A stretch of DNA of 15,739 nucleotides from Clostridia bacterium (lineage in GTDB: Bacteria; Bacillota_A; Clostridia; Oscillospirales; CAG-272): positions 1 through 15,739 of the forward strand of contig JAFXNX010000140.1 of NCBI GenBank assembly GCA_017529175.1, in the 5' to 3' direction. Of this stretch, positions 1 to 7,553 are shown one piece after another (within the stretch, counting starts at the first letter, position 1; the number at the start of each line of letters is the position of its first letter). The translations under genes and the position numbers were made by a program. Below the pieces are notes generated by a model. It did not search any database. It was not told the DNA's origin and was given only the letters and a program-made list of their open reading frames with translations.

Positions 1-618
1 ATGCAGCTCGGTATGAGCGACGAGCTCGGACCGATAATGTTCGGTACGGGACAGAGCGAGGTATTCCTCGGCAGAGACTTCTCGAGCGGCAGAAACTACT
101 CCGAGGAGATCGCGTCCAAGATCGACAGCGAGATCCATAAGATCATCAAAGGCGCGTACGACAACGCAATTCGCATTCTCAACGAGAATATCGAAAAGCT
201 CCACTTCATCGCGGGATATCTTCTGAAATGTGAGGTCATGGACGGAGATCAGTTCAAACGCGTTATGGAAGGCGACGTCACTTACGAAGAACTCGACGAA
301 ATGGTCGCGGAAAAGAGAGCGCGCAGCGAGAAGGAAAACGAACACCGCCGTAAGGTGGTCGAAGAGAACGAACGCCGCCGCGCCGAAGAACGCGAAAAAG
401 AAGAAAAGCTCCGCGAAGAGAAAGAGAAGATGCGTGGGAATGCAGGCAACGGTCCCGCGTTCTTCATCAATCTTCCTGTCGAGCCTGAAAAGAAGGACGA
501 AGAAGACAGCAAAGAAGGAGATGACTTCGATCATCCCGACTCAAACGGCGATGAAGATAATGACGGCGGCGATACAAACGACGCCGATCGGGACGATGAC
601 GACGGAAAAGAAGAATGA
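1..618 (+). CDS. ftsH: FtsH C-terminal part (5' end outside the window)
   Basis: This is the end of the membrane-anchored ATP- and zinc-dependent protease FtsH, which degrades misfolded membrane proteins and some regulators. The visible part begins inside the M41 peptidase domain: MSDELGPIMFG, then EVFLGRDF and NYSEEIASKID, which in FtsH proteins lie after the HEXXH site and near its last metal-binding region. The first ATG is therefore internal, not the start; the AAA module, the membrane segments and the HEXXH motif lie upstream of the window. After the conserved helices (to about residue 90) there is a long charged extension: an E/K/R-rich probable coiled coil (about 95-146), a short stretch with GPAFFINLPVEP, then a very acidic Asp/Glu tail (about 160-205). 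The tail is longer than I expect for the family. A terminator follows 20 bases after the stop. The family call is firm from the motifs. Confidence 0.95.
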   Translation: MQLGMSDELGPIMFGTGQSEVFLGRDFSSGRNYSEEIASKIDSEIHKIIKGAYDNAIRILNENIEKLHFIAGYLLKCEVMDGDQFKRVMEGDVTYEELDEMVAEKRARSEKENEHRRKVVEENERRRAEEREKEEKLREEKEKMRGNAGNGPAFFINLPVEPEKKDEEDSKEGDDFDHPDSNGDEDNDGGDTNDADRDDDDGKEE

Positions 619-637
619 TCCGTTGAAGCAAATACAA

Positions 638-670
638 AAAGAGGACTTCCGGGAGGGAGTCCTCTTTCTG
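638..670 (+). terminator. Intrinsic terminator after ftsH
   Basis: A perfect 10-bp stem (AAAGAGGACT at 638-647 with AGTCCTCTTT at 658-667) encloses a 10-base loop. The 3' arm ends in three T's and only a broken T-rich stretch follows, so the U-tract is weak. The position, 20 bases beyond the ftsH stop, fits a terminator. Confidence 0.75.
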
Positions 671-727
671 TATCAGGTGACAGGGAAAGGTGAGGGGAGA
701 AAAAGGTATTATTTCATTTATTGGCGG

Positions 728-756
728 TTGCATTTTGATCGCGCTTATGTTAGAAT
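728..756 (+). promoter_or_regulatory. Sigma-A promoter of the LRR/dockerin gene
   Basis: TTGCAT (728-733) and TAGAAT (751-756) are separated by exactly 17 bases, with an extended -10 TG at 748-749. The predicted transcript starts near 763, and a GGAGG ribosome binding site lies at 774-778. Confidence 0.7.
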
Positions 757-786
757 AATATTGATAATTCTCGGGAGGGCGAGCGT

Positions 787-2214
787 ATGAAAAAACTGAT
801 ATCAATAGTGATCGTCGCGGTGATGGTCTTCGCGACGTTTTCCGCCGCGATACACGTCGGCGCTGAAACTCTCTCCGGTACTTGCGGCGCAAATATTACC
901 TGGTCGCTTGATACCGACAGCGGAGTTCTCACGATCTCCGGTACAGGAGAGATGTATAACTATACTGTCAATGAAGGCATTATTTCCGCACCTTGGTCTA
1001 TTTATAAAAGCAGTATAAAAACTGTTTTGATTATGTCCGGCGTAACGTCGGTTGGCAATTATTCGTTTTTTAAATTTGATTGGATAGAAACCGTAATTAT
1101 TCAAGAAGGTGTGATATCGATTGGCGAAGGCGCATTTTACGGATGTTACTCGCTGAATTCGATCGTTATCCCGGATAGTTTGACGTCGCTTGGATATTCC
1201 GCGCTTAGAGCATGCGATTCCCTAATATATACAACTAATGACAACGGCAACTATCTTGGAAATGAGAACAATCCGTATGTATGCCTGATGGGAGCGATCA
1301 ATTCAAATGAAACGTCATTAAAAATCAACGGCAATGCAAAAATAATTAATCCTATGGCGTTCATTTTCTACGAATCATTGAAAACAGTTACTATTCCGGA
1401 GGCAGTTAGAACGATCGGCTCGGAAGCATTCTCCGAATGCAGCTCATTGACGGACGTATATTACACAGGATCTGAAGCAGATTGGAATAAGATTTCAATT
1501 GAGATAGGCAATGATAGCCTAACGGATGCGACTATTCACTACAACTTCGTACAGTGCACCGAGCACGTCTGGGACGAGGGAACTGTGACGGAAGAACCGG
1601 GCTGTGAAACTACCGGAATAAAGACTTATACCTGTACCGTGTGCGGCGAAACGTATACGGAAGAGATCGCCGCTCTCGAACACGATTATTATCTTGCTGA
1701 CGAAGTTGAGCCGAGCTGTACGGAACGCGGTTATTACGTTTACAGATGTTATAACTGCGGGGATGAGTATGAGGAGGAGTACGGCGAGCCCGCAGGACAC
1801 GATTACAAGCTGATGAGCACATATATTCCGTCCTGCGAGTGGGGCGGTGTGCGCGTTTACGTATGTTCCGCTTGCTATGACACCTATGAGGAGGACTACG
1901 CAGAGCCGCTCGGACACGATTTTTCGGAAAAGTTTACAGTTGACAAAGCGCCGACGCAGACGGCTCCCGGTCTCAAGTCAAGACACTGTACGCGATGCAG
2001 CGAGACGACCGATAAGACCGAGATCCCCGCGATAGTTTACGCCGACGCGGACTGTGACGGGGTCGTCAGCGAAAAGGATATCCTCTTTATCAAGAAGTTT
2101 ATATCTATGGTGATCGAGTTTGACGAACAGTCGCTGTTCAACGCAGACGTCAACGGCGACGGGTATATAGATATGAAGGATATACTCGCGATAATGAGAA
2201 TGCTTTCATTATAA
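787..2214 (+). CDS. Secreted BspA-type leucine-rich-repeat protein with four Cys repeats and a C-terminal dockerin
   Basis: Extracellular protein of 475 residues. Residues 1-27 form a signal peptide (MKKL, hydrophobic core, cleavage likely near HVGAE). Residues about 28-55 carry the SGTCG...WSL...SGVLTISGTGEM motif common at the front of BspA-like proteins of gut Firmicutes. Residues about 80-250 are LRR_5-type repeats (VTSVGNYSFF, VISIGEGAFYGC, VRTIGSEAFSEC). Four 39-residue units begin at His260, 299, 338 and 377; three have a C...CxxC triad (Cys273/283/286, 311/321/324, 350/360/363), and the fourth keeps only CxxC (401/404). A type I dockerin ends the protein (about 420-475), with two EF-hand-like loops (DADCDGVVSEKD and DVNGDGYIDMKD). 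Dockerins bind cohesins, so docking to a scaffold is inferred; no cohesin lies in the window. GGAGG at 774-778 supports the ATG. DNA for about residues 55-255 is clearly more AT-rich than either end. Ligand and partner are unknown. Confidence 0.9.
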   Translation: MKKLISIVIVAVMVFATFSAAIHVGAETLSGTCGANITWSLDTDSGVLTISGTGEMYNYTVNEGIISAPWSIYKSSIKTVLIMSGVTSVGNYSFFKFDWIETVIIQEGVISIGEGAFYGCYSLNSIVIPDSLTSLGYSALRACDSLIYTTNDNGNYLGNENNPYVCLMGAINSNETSLKINGNAKIINPMAFIFYESLKTVTIPEAVRTIGSEAFSECSSLTDVYYTGSEADWNKISIEIGNDSLTDATIHYNFVQCTEHVWDEGTVTEEPGCETTGIKTYTCTVCGETYTEEIAALEHDYYLADEVEPSCTERGYYVYRCYNCGDEYEEEYGEPAGHDYKLMSTYIPSCEWGGVRVYVCSACYDTYEEDYAEPLGHDFSEKFTVDKAPTQTAPGLKSRHCTRCSETTDKTEIPAIVYADADCDGVVSEKDILFIKKFISMVIEFDEQSLFNADVNGDGYIDMKDILAIMRMLSL

Positions 2215-2228
2215 TGTTCAGGAACAAT

Positions 2229-2251
2229 CGGGCTCCCTTCCGGGAGCCCTC
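2229..2251 (+). repeat. Palindromic repeat, copy 1, just after the dockerin gene
   Basis: An 8-bp GC-rich stem (GGGCTCCC 2230-2237, loop TTCC, GGGAGCCC 2242-2249) lies 15 bases after the stop codon. No T-run follows. The same 23 bases, including one flanking C and a trailing TC, recur exactly at 2493-2515. This copy may act as a transcript-end hairpin or as a leftover of the repeat. Confidence 0.75.
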
Positions 2252-2350
2252 AGAGCGAAGATAAACTTGTTAGAGCGGCAATGATAGGATAATTCATAAG
2301 GACGAAGCGAGCATAACAGACACACAGAGATAAAGTAAACAAATAATCAA

Positions 2351-2371
2351 TGGCGGGCATCTTGCCCGCCA
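2351..2371. repeat. Hairpin A of the convergent intergenic cluster
   Basis: A perfect 9-bp inverted repeat (TGGCGGGCA 2351-2359 and TGCCCGCCA 2363-2371) with a 3-base loop TCT. It lies between converging transcription units and carries no coding signal. Confidence 0.8.
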
Positions 2372-2380
2372 TCATTGCCT

Positions 2381-2438
2381 TTTTGCGATCTTGCCCCCTA
2401 CCGTAGGCAACTACGCCGACGGTGGCAAGATCGCAAAA
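2381..2438. repeat. Hairpin B: 15-bp perfect stem with an internally foldable loop
   Basis: TTTTGCGATCTTGCC (2381-2395) is exactly complementary to GGCAAGATCGCAAAA (2424-2438). The 28-base loop has two mutually exclusive folds. One pairs ACCGT (2400-2404) with ACGGT (2419-2423), then GGC with GCC. The other pairs CGTAG (2402-2406) with CTACG (2411-2415), closing a GCAA tetraloop. A stem this long and exact is unusual for a simple terminator. Function is unknown. Confidence 0.8.
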
Positions 2439-2465
2439 TCTACCTGCGTTTCTCTCACTCTGTCT

Positions 2466-2492
2466 CAGACTGTAGACTTTGTCTACAGTCTG
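2466..2492. repeat. Hairpin C: 12-bp perfect stem
   Basis: CAGACTGTAGAC (2466-2477) and GTCTACAGTCTG (2481-2492) form an exact stem around a TTT loop. It stands one base from hairpin D. Confidence 0.8.
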
Positions 2493-2520
2493 CGGGCTCC
2501 CTTCCGGGAGCCCTCCTTTT
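2493..2520 (+). terminator. Hairpin D: repeat copy 2 with a T-run
   Basis: This is the second exact copy of the 23-base palindrome seen at 2229-2251 (GGGCTCCC 2494-2501, loop TTCC, GGGAGCCC 2506-2513). Here it is followed by TCCTTTTT, so it reads as an intrinsic terminator on the plus strand. It could stop read-through from the dockerin gene. Confidence 0.7.
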
Positions 2521-2855
2521 TGCGTAAAACAGAAGAAAACAAGTCAAAAATGTTGATCTTGCATAAATTCCGGAGAAAAACCGCAAACCTATGAGAAGAC
2601 TCGCCTCCTCATAGGTGAATGGATCCGCTTTTACAACTATCGGCGTATTCAAATAAAAACAAAACCGACTCCGATGGAATTCCGAAGCCGGTACGTTGTT
2701 TGTTAAACTGATATTGTATCATTTTTGGTCTTTTTTGTGCTGTACGTACAAATCGGGGCAGTTCACAAACGAAGACCTCTTTTGATATGTAGGAGTTTTA
2801 AAAGGTTTTTCTCATTTGAGTTGACGAAAAAGGTATAGCTTAAAGCCGCCCTGAC
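2521..2855. other. Gene-free remainder of the convergent intergenic region
   Basis: I see no credible gene on either strand. It holds an imperfectly closed hairpin (ACCTATGAG 2587-2595 with CTCATAGGT 2608-2616, 12-base loop), the minus-strand terminator at 2651-2692, and a 10-bp palindrome TGTACGTACA at 2741-2750. The rest is AT-rich with no recognised motif. Confidence 0.6.
2651..2692 (-). terminator. Terminator of the pth–mfd–foldase operon (minus strand)
   Basis: Read on the minus strand, ACCGGCTTCG (2692-2683) pairs with CGGAGTCGGT (2673-2664) over 10 bp including two G·U pairs. TTTGTTTTTATTTG (2663-2650) follows. It lies about 160 bases after the stop of the last operon gene. Confidence 0.7.
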
Positions 2856-3938
2856 TCAATACTGAAACGAATAATTCGGGAGCGCGGAGCGGACGGAATA
2901 GTTTGCGATCGCCTCGTCGTCGGTAACGATCCTGTCGTAATACGAGCGGACGTAGTTGTCGAAAACGTACTCGTAAACGCGTTCCTTGAAATCCTTGAAA
3001 AAGTCGGCGTTCGCGTCGTCCTCGTACGCCTTTTCGTTCATCTCAAGTCGCATGATGAAGTGAGTCCCGTATTCGGTCTCAAAGGAGTCCGTCTCTCCGA
3101 CGTCGAGCGCGAAAGCGCGGTTTATAAGCTCGCGCGGAAGTCCTTCGAGAGTCAGCGACAGATAGTAACCGTTCGGGTACGCGGTCTCTTCCGAATACTG
3201 TTCGTATACCGTGTCAAAGTCCTCGCCCGCGTCAAGCGCTTCTGTTACCGCTTTGACCTTCGCATCCTTTGCGGCTTGAACTTCATCGTCGAGCGGGACC
3301 ATTTTGAAATCTCCGTTTTCATCGTAGTCGGAAAGATCGGAGTCGTATTTGTTGTTGATGAATATCTGACGAATGCGGACGTAATTGTCCTCGAGGTATT
3401 CTTCCTTTTCTTCGTCGCCCACGGTAAGGATGCCGCTTTCAAAAACGTGATTGTAAACGTAGGTCGATTTAAGCTCCTCGAGGTATATCTCATAAAGCAG
3501 ATCGGCGTTGACTCCGTAGTTTGCGAGCAGACGGTTGAAATCGTTTGCGTTACCTCCGGCATAGCTTTCTTTGAGATCGTCAATTATGCTCTTTGCGGTT
3601 TCGCGGTCTTCGTCTTTGATCTCAAGGGCGAACTCGTCGAAAAGATACATTGATACGAGATTCGATTCTATATAATTGAAGATCAGGTCGTAAAAGAATG
3701 CCTCTGCCGTCGTGTCGCCGAGCGTCATATCCCAGAACTCGTCGGTGTCGCTTGCGTCTGAATACTGCGAGAAAAGCACCGCTTTGTAACTGCAGACCCA
3801 GTATTCGTACATATGGTCGGTAACGGTAGCGTTCCCCAGCGTCATCACCGGCGCGCCGCGATCGTTTCCGCACGATGATGCGAGTACCATCGAGAGGGAA
3901 AGTATTAATAATATGATTCTTTTGAGGTGTGTTTTCAT
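2856..3938 (-). CDS. PrsA/SurA-like peptidyl-prolyl isomerase lipoprotein
   Basis: A 360-residue exported foldase-like lipoprotein. Residues 1-22 form a signal peptide (KTHLKR, hydrophobic run, VLASSC) with the likely lipidated Cys23; the lipobox is imperfect because Leu sits one place early. Residues about 24-185 resemble the helical chaperone part of SurA/PrsA proteins. Residues about 187-300 match a parvulin (PpiC) rotamase domain: YVRIRQIFI, an acidic insertion, EDFDTVYEQYSEE, then GETDSFETEYGTHFIMR. The family's first His is Gln here (RQIF) and the GG-L-G element is replaced by NGYYLS, so catalysis is doubtful and a chaperone role is possible. The His in GTHFI is present. The start ATG overlaps the mfd stop in ATGA, which implies translational coupling. 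In Gram-positive bacteria such proteins help fold secreted proteins outside the membrane. Confidence 0.85.
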   Translation of the reverse strand: MKTHLKRIILLILSLSMVLASSCGNDRGAPVMTLGNATVTDHMYEYWVCSYKAVLFSQYSDASDTDEFWDMTLGDTTAEAFFYDLIFNYIESNLVSMYLFDEFALEIKDEDRETAKSIIDDLKESYAGGNANDFNRLLANYGVNADLLYEIYLEELKSTYVYNHVFESGILTVGDEEKEEYLEDNYVRIRQIFINNKYDSDLSDYDENGDFKMVPLDDEVQAAKDAKVKAVTEALDAGEDFDTVYEQYSEETAYPNGYYLSLTLEGLPRELINRAFALDVGETDSFETEYGTHFIMRLEMNEKAYEDDANADFFKDFKERVYEYVFDNYVRSYYDRIVTDDEAIANYSVRSALPNYSFQY

Positions 3939-6900
3939 TGATCGATACCTTCGCTATTATGTTCTTCGCCGGAAGACAGCGCTTGATCCCGCGCTTCGTC
4001 GTACGATTTTTTGTATTCGATGACGGCGCGTTTTGCAAAATCGACGATCTTCTCGCCCTTCGGCAGTTTTAAGTCGAGCGTGCAGACAGAGGTGAGGTGA
4101 ATGTTCGCGGAGCCCTTCGGAAAACGGGATATGAGATCTGTCAGCATGAACGGGTCCGGTGTTTCGGGATAGAACGAGAGCGTTCGGTCACGCTGTTCGA
4201 TCTTTGTGATGCCGCACACGACGCCGACGGAGCGTACGTGCGAGATCGTGCAGAGCGCGATGACGGGAGACGGTATGTCCCCGAATCTGTCGCAGAACTC
4301 GTCGATCACGTCGTCAAAGTCCTCTTCGGTCGAGATACGCGCGATCTTTTTGTACATTTCCATTCGCTGACCCGCGTCGGAGATGTAGCTCTTCGGGATA
4401 AACGCGTCGACCTTGAGTGATACGGCGCACTCCTTCGCAGGTGCGATCACTTCTCCTTCTTCCTCGAGCACCGCTTCGTTCAGAAGTTTTAAGTACATAT
4501 CGTATCCAACGCTGTCAATATGACCGTGCTGTTCGGCGCCGAGAAGGTTTCCCGCTCCTCTTATCTCCATATCTCTCATTGCGATCTTGAAGCCCGCGCC
4601 GAACGAGGCGTATTCTTTTATCGCGCGCAAGCGGCGCTCGGCGATCTCGGAGAGAAGTTTTGACTTCGGATAGGTGAAATACGCGTACGCTTTTCTCGAG
4701 CTTCTCCCGACCCTTCCGCGTATCTGGTGGAGCTGAGAGAGTCCGTACCTGTCCGCGTTGTCGATGATCAGCGTGTTCGCGTTCGGAATATCGACGCCGG
4801 TCTCAATTATCGTCGTGGAAACGAGAATGTCGACGTCTCCTCTTACAAGGGAGGACCATATATCCTCTATCTCGGAGCGTTCAAGTCTGCCGTGACCGAC
4901 GGCGACTCTCGCGTCGGGAAGGGCTTTCTGTATCTTCGAGGCGACGGTGTGGATGTTCTCGATCTTGTTGTGAAGATAGAAAACCTGTCCGCCGCGGCGA
5001 AGCTCGCGTCTCATCGCCTCGTAAAGTATTTCGTCGTCGTGCTCGAGAACGTAAGTCTGAACGGGGGATCTGAGCCCCGGCACGTCGTCGAGCAGACTCA
5101 TATCGACGATGCCGCCGAGCGCCATATTGAGAGTACGCGGTATCGGCGTGGCGCTGAGAGTCAGAACGTCCGCTCCGGGCGCTATCTGCTTTAGCTTTTC
5201 CTTTTGAGCGACTCCGAAACGCTGTTCTTCGTCGATAATTATAAGACCGAGTTTTGAGAACTCGACGTCTTTTGAGATAAGACGGTGTGTTCCGATGATT
5301 ATATCCGTTTCTCCGCGTTTCAGCTTTCTGACCGATAACGCTCTTTGCGACGGAGTTCTGAATCTCGAGAGCATATCGACTGAAACGGGAAATCCCCTGA
5401 AACGCGCCGAGAACGTCTGGTAGTGCTGATATGCGAGGATCGTCGTCGGCACGAGGATCGCAACCTGATATCCTGATGACACCGCTTTGAAAGCGGCTCT
5501 CATCGCGACTTCCGTCTTGCCGTAGCCGACGTCGCCGCAGATCATCCTGTCCATCGGGTAGCTTTTTTCCATGTCGCGTGAAACGTCCGTGATCGCCGCG
5601 GTCTGGCTGTCCGTTTCCTCGTACTCGAACGTCTCGGCAAATTCCGCGCTCATGGCGTCGTCGCTGTCGAAGGATATGCCCTTTATGCGCTTGCGTTTTG
5701 CATAGAGCTCGATAAGCTCTTTTGCCATATCGCGAGCCGCGCTCTTCGCGCGCGCCTTGCTGCGGTTCCAGTCCGCGCCTCCCATTTTCGAGAGACGCAC
5801 GCCCGAGTCTTCGGAGTTGCCGACGTATTTCGACACCATATCGAGCTGATCGACGGGAAGGAACAGTTTATCCTTGCCGGCGTATTTTATATGGACGTAG
5901 TCGCGCGATACGCCGTCGATCGTGAGGTTTTCTATCCCCTCGTAAAGACCGATGCCGTAGATATCGTGTACCACGAAATCTCCGGGAACGAGGTCGTGAT
6001 ACGACATTATCGCCTTCGCGTTCTTACTCCTCTTGCGCTTTGCCGCGCGCTCCGGTCTTCGCTTTGCAACGGCTTCCGACGAGAAGTCGAATACGGCGAT
6101 CTTGAACTTCGGTATCTCAAAACCGGAGGGGTAGGCGCCGCAAATGAGCGCTGTGGGCTGTGTTTTTCCTTTATCGGAAAAGAACACGCCTCCGATGTCG
6201 GCGCCATCAACCTTCGCGCCGTTTCCGTCCGCGATGACCGGAGAGTGCGACGCGTCAAGAAGTATTTTGTAAAGATTCTTTTCCTGCGCTTCTCCGTCGC
6301 AGAATACGGTACACATATACCCGTTGCTTCTGTAATATGCGAGGTCCTCGAGAAGATTTGATACGTTTGACGAGTACGACAGCTTGCTTTGAGACGCGAA
6401 ATCGAATACTTCCTTGATCGCTATGTCCTGATACGAGCGCGTAAAGACGTCGGCGAAAAATGACGGCATATCTTTTAATCTGTATTCGAGATACTGCCAT
6501 GGAGAGAGGAACTCGAACGACGCGGTCGCGCCGTCGATCTCGCCTGATGTCAGCATATCCTTTACCGTTTCCTCAAAGATCGCATCGCACGCTTTATGAC
6601 GTTCGGCGCAGTTTGAAAAATCCCTTACCGCGATGACTCCGTTGAAATAAGAAACGAGGTTTTGCGCATCCTTTCCGTATACCGCCGGCATATACTTGTC
6701 GGCGAACGGAACGTCGGCAAGGTTCTGAAGTGCCGAAAGCTCCGCTGAAAGTTCCTCTTTCGTTCTATCCGACGGTGCGTTTTTGATAAGCTTCTTTATC
6801 GTCTTTTCGACACGCAAAGCCGCCTCGTCGTCGATTATTGTTTCTTTTACCGGCGGGATCAGTTCAACGTCGGCGCTGTCCGTCATTCTCTGAGTCATGA

Positions 6901-7549
6901 TGTCAAAGTGTCCCATCCTGTCTATCTCGTCTCCGAAAAGCTCTATGCGGAGAGGATAGTCAGCGGGAGGAAAGACGTCGATGACTCCGCCGCGCACGGC
7001 GAACTGACCTATTCCGTCGACGAGATCGACTCTCGCATATCCGCTCTCGGAAAGCGTTGAGACGAGCATATCAAGGTCGACTTCGCGCCGTCTGTCAATA
7101 AGGAGGGAATGACTTTCCAGTACGTCCTGCGGGATCGTCGCCTGAAGCGCCGCCTCGGGCGTCGTGCAGATCACCGCCGGAGCGTCTGTGAGAGAGAGCG
7201 CGCAAAGCACGGATAGCCTCTCGTGCTCTGTGTCACGGGAGGCTGTGATATTATTGAAGTTGAAGTCCTTGGCGGGGTAGAAGTACGAGACGACGCCTTG
7301 CGCGTTAAGAAGATCGGACAGACGTGACGCATCCTTTTCGTCCGGACAAATGACGAGAATACGGCACGCCGCGCTCTCTTCAAGGTCCTTGGCAAGAGTT
7401 CTTACGAAAAGCTCGAAGGCGCCGTCGCAAAGTCCTTCGGCAAGGACTGTTCTGTAAGTGTCTTTGCCGAAAGCTGCAAAGAGCGCGCGCTTGAAGAGCG
7501 CAAACTCGCGCCTTGACCTCAGAACGTCGCTTGTCAGTTCATAGTTCAT
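3935..7549 (-). CDS. mfd: Transcription-repair coupling factor Mfd
   Basis: A 1204-residue SF2 DNA translocase that removes stalled RNA polymerase from DNA lesions and recruits UvrA; slightly longer than the usual 1150-1180. The N-terminal UvrB-like region is followed by the RNA-polymerase-interacting segment (about 520-590: VPGDFVVHDIYGIGLYEG and KLFLPVDQLDMVSKY). The helicase core has Walker A GDVGYGKTE (Lys678), DEEQ at 773-776, then TLSATPIPRTLNMAL, and the RecG-like motif QIRGRVGRSSRKAYAYF. The TRCF C-terminal domain follows (about 1030-1130). It starts 4 bases after pth and ends in an ATGA overlap with the foldase gene. The AAGGA that could serve as ribosome binding site directly abuts the ATG, which is too close for normal initiation, so reinitiation after pth is likely. 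No nearby in-frame start offers better spacing. Identity is certain from the motifs. Confidence 0.97.
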   Translation of the reverse strand: MNYELTSDVLRSRREFALFKRALFAAFGKDTYRTVLAEGLCDGAFELFVRTLAKDLEESAACRILVICPDEKDASRLSDLLNAQGVVSYFYPAKDFNFNNITASRDTEHERLSVLCALSLTDAPAVICTTPEAALQATIPQDVLESHSLLIDRRREVDLDMLVSTLSESGYARVDLVDGIGQFAVRGGVIDVFPPADYPLRIELFGDEIDRMGHFDIMTQRMTDSADVELIPPVKETIIDDEAALRVEKTIKKLIKNAPSDRTKEELSAELSALQNLADVPFADKYMPAVYGKDAQNLVSYFNGVIAVRDFSNCAERHKACDAIFEETVKDMLTSGEIDGATASFEFLSPWQYLEYRLKDMPSFFADVFTRSYQDIAIKEVFDFASQSKLSYSSNVSNLLEDLAYYRSNGYMCTVFCDGEAQEKNLYKILLDASHSPVIADGNGAKVDGADIGGVFFSDKGKTQPTALICGAYPSGFEIPKFKIAVFDFSSEAVAKRRPERAAKRKRSKNAKAIMSYHDLVPGDFVVHDIYGIGLYEGIENLTIDGVSRDYVHIKYAGKDKLFLPVDQLDMVSKYVGNSEDSGVRLSKMGGADWNRSKARAKSAARDMAKELIELYAKRKRIKGISFDSDDAMSAEFAETFEYEETDSQTAAITDVSRDMEKSYPMDRMICGDVGYGKTEVAMRAAFKAVSSGYQVAILVPTTILAYQHYQTFSARFRGFPVSVDMLSRFRTPSQRALSVRKLKRGETDIIIGTHRLISKDVEFSKLGLIIIDEEQRFGVAQKEKLKQIAPGADVLTLSATPIPRTLNMALGGIVDMSLLDDVPGLRSPVQTYVLEHDDEILYEAMRRELRRGGQVFYLHNKIENIHTVASKIQKALPDARVAVGHGRLERSEIEDIWSSLVRGDVDILVSTTIIETGVDIPNANTLIIDNADRYGLSQLHQIRGRVGRSSRKAYAYFTYPKSKLLSEIAERRLRAIKEYASFGAGFKIAMRDMEIRGAGNLLGAEQHGHIDSVGYDMYLKLLNEAVLEEEGEVIAPAKECAVSLKVDAFIPKSYISDAGQRMEMYKKIARISTEEDFDDVIDEFCDRFGDIPSPVIALCTISHVRSVGVVCGITKIEQRDRTLSFYPETPDPFMLTDLISRFPKGSANIHLTSVCTLDLKLPKGEKIVDFAKRAVIEYKKSYDEARDQALSSGEEHNSEGIDQ

Positions 7550-7553
7550 TCCT

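Noticed and set aside
230..790. Long open frame overlapping the ftsH 3' end and the next promoter
   Set aside because: It reads the low-complexity GAA/GAC-rich tail of ftsH in another frame and gives a Lys/Arg/Thr-rich product. It also runs over a terminator and a promoter.
2277..2379. Nine-base inverted pair GGCAATGAT (2277-2285) and ATCATTGCC (2371-2379) as possible element ends
   Set aside because: Nine bases over about 100 are not enough to claim terminal repeats, and no target-site duplication is visible next to them.
2391..2594. Open frame of 67 codons across the hairpin cluster
   Set aside because: It lies over the perfect inverted repeats, has no ribosome binding site and encodes no recognisable protein. 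The palindromes explain the sequence.
4727..5194. Plus-strand open frame opposite mfd
   Set aside because: The minus strand carries clear Mfd helicase motifs here. The opposite frame is open because of codon bias and has no start signal or family match.
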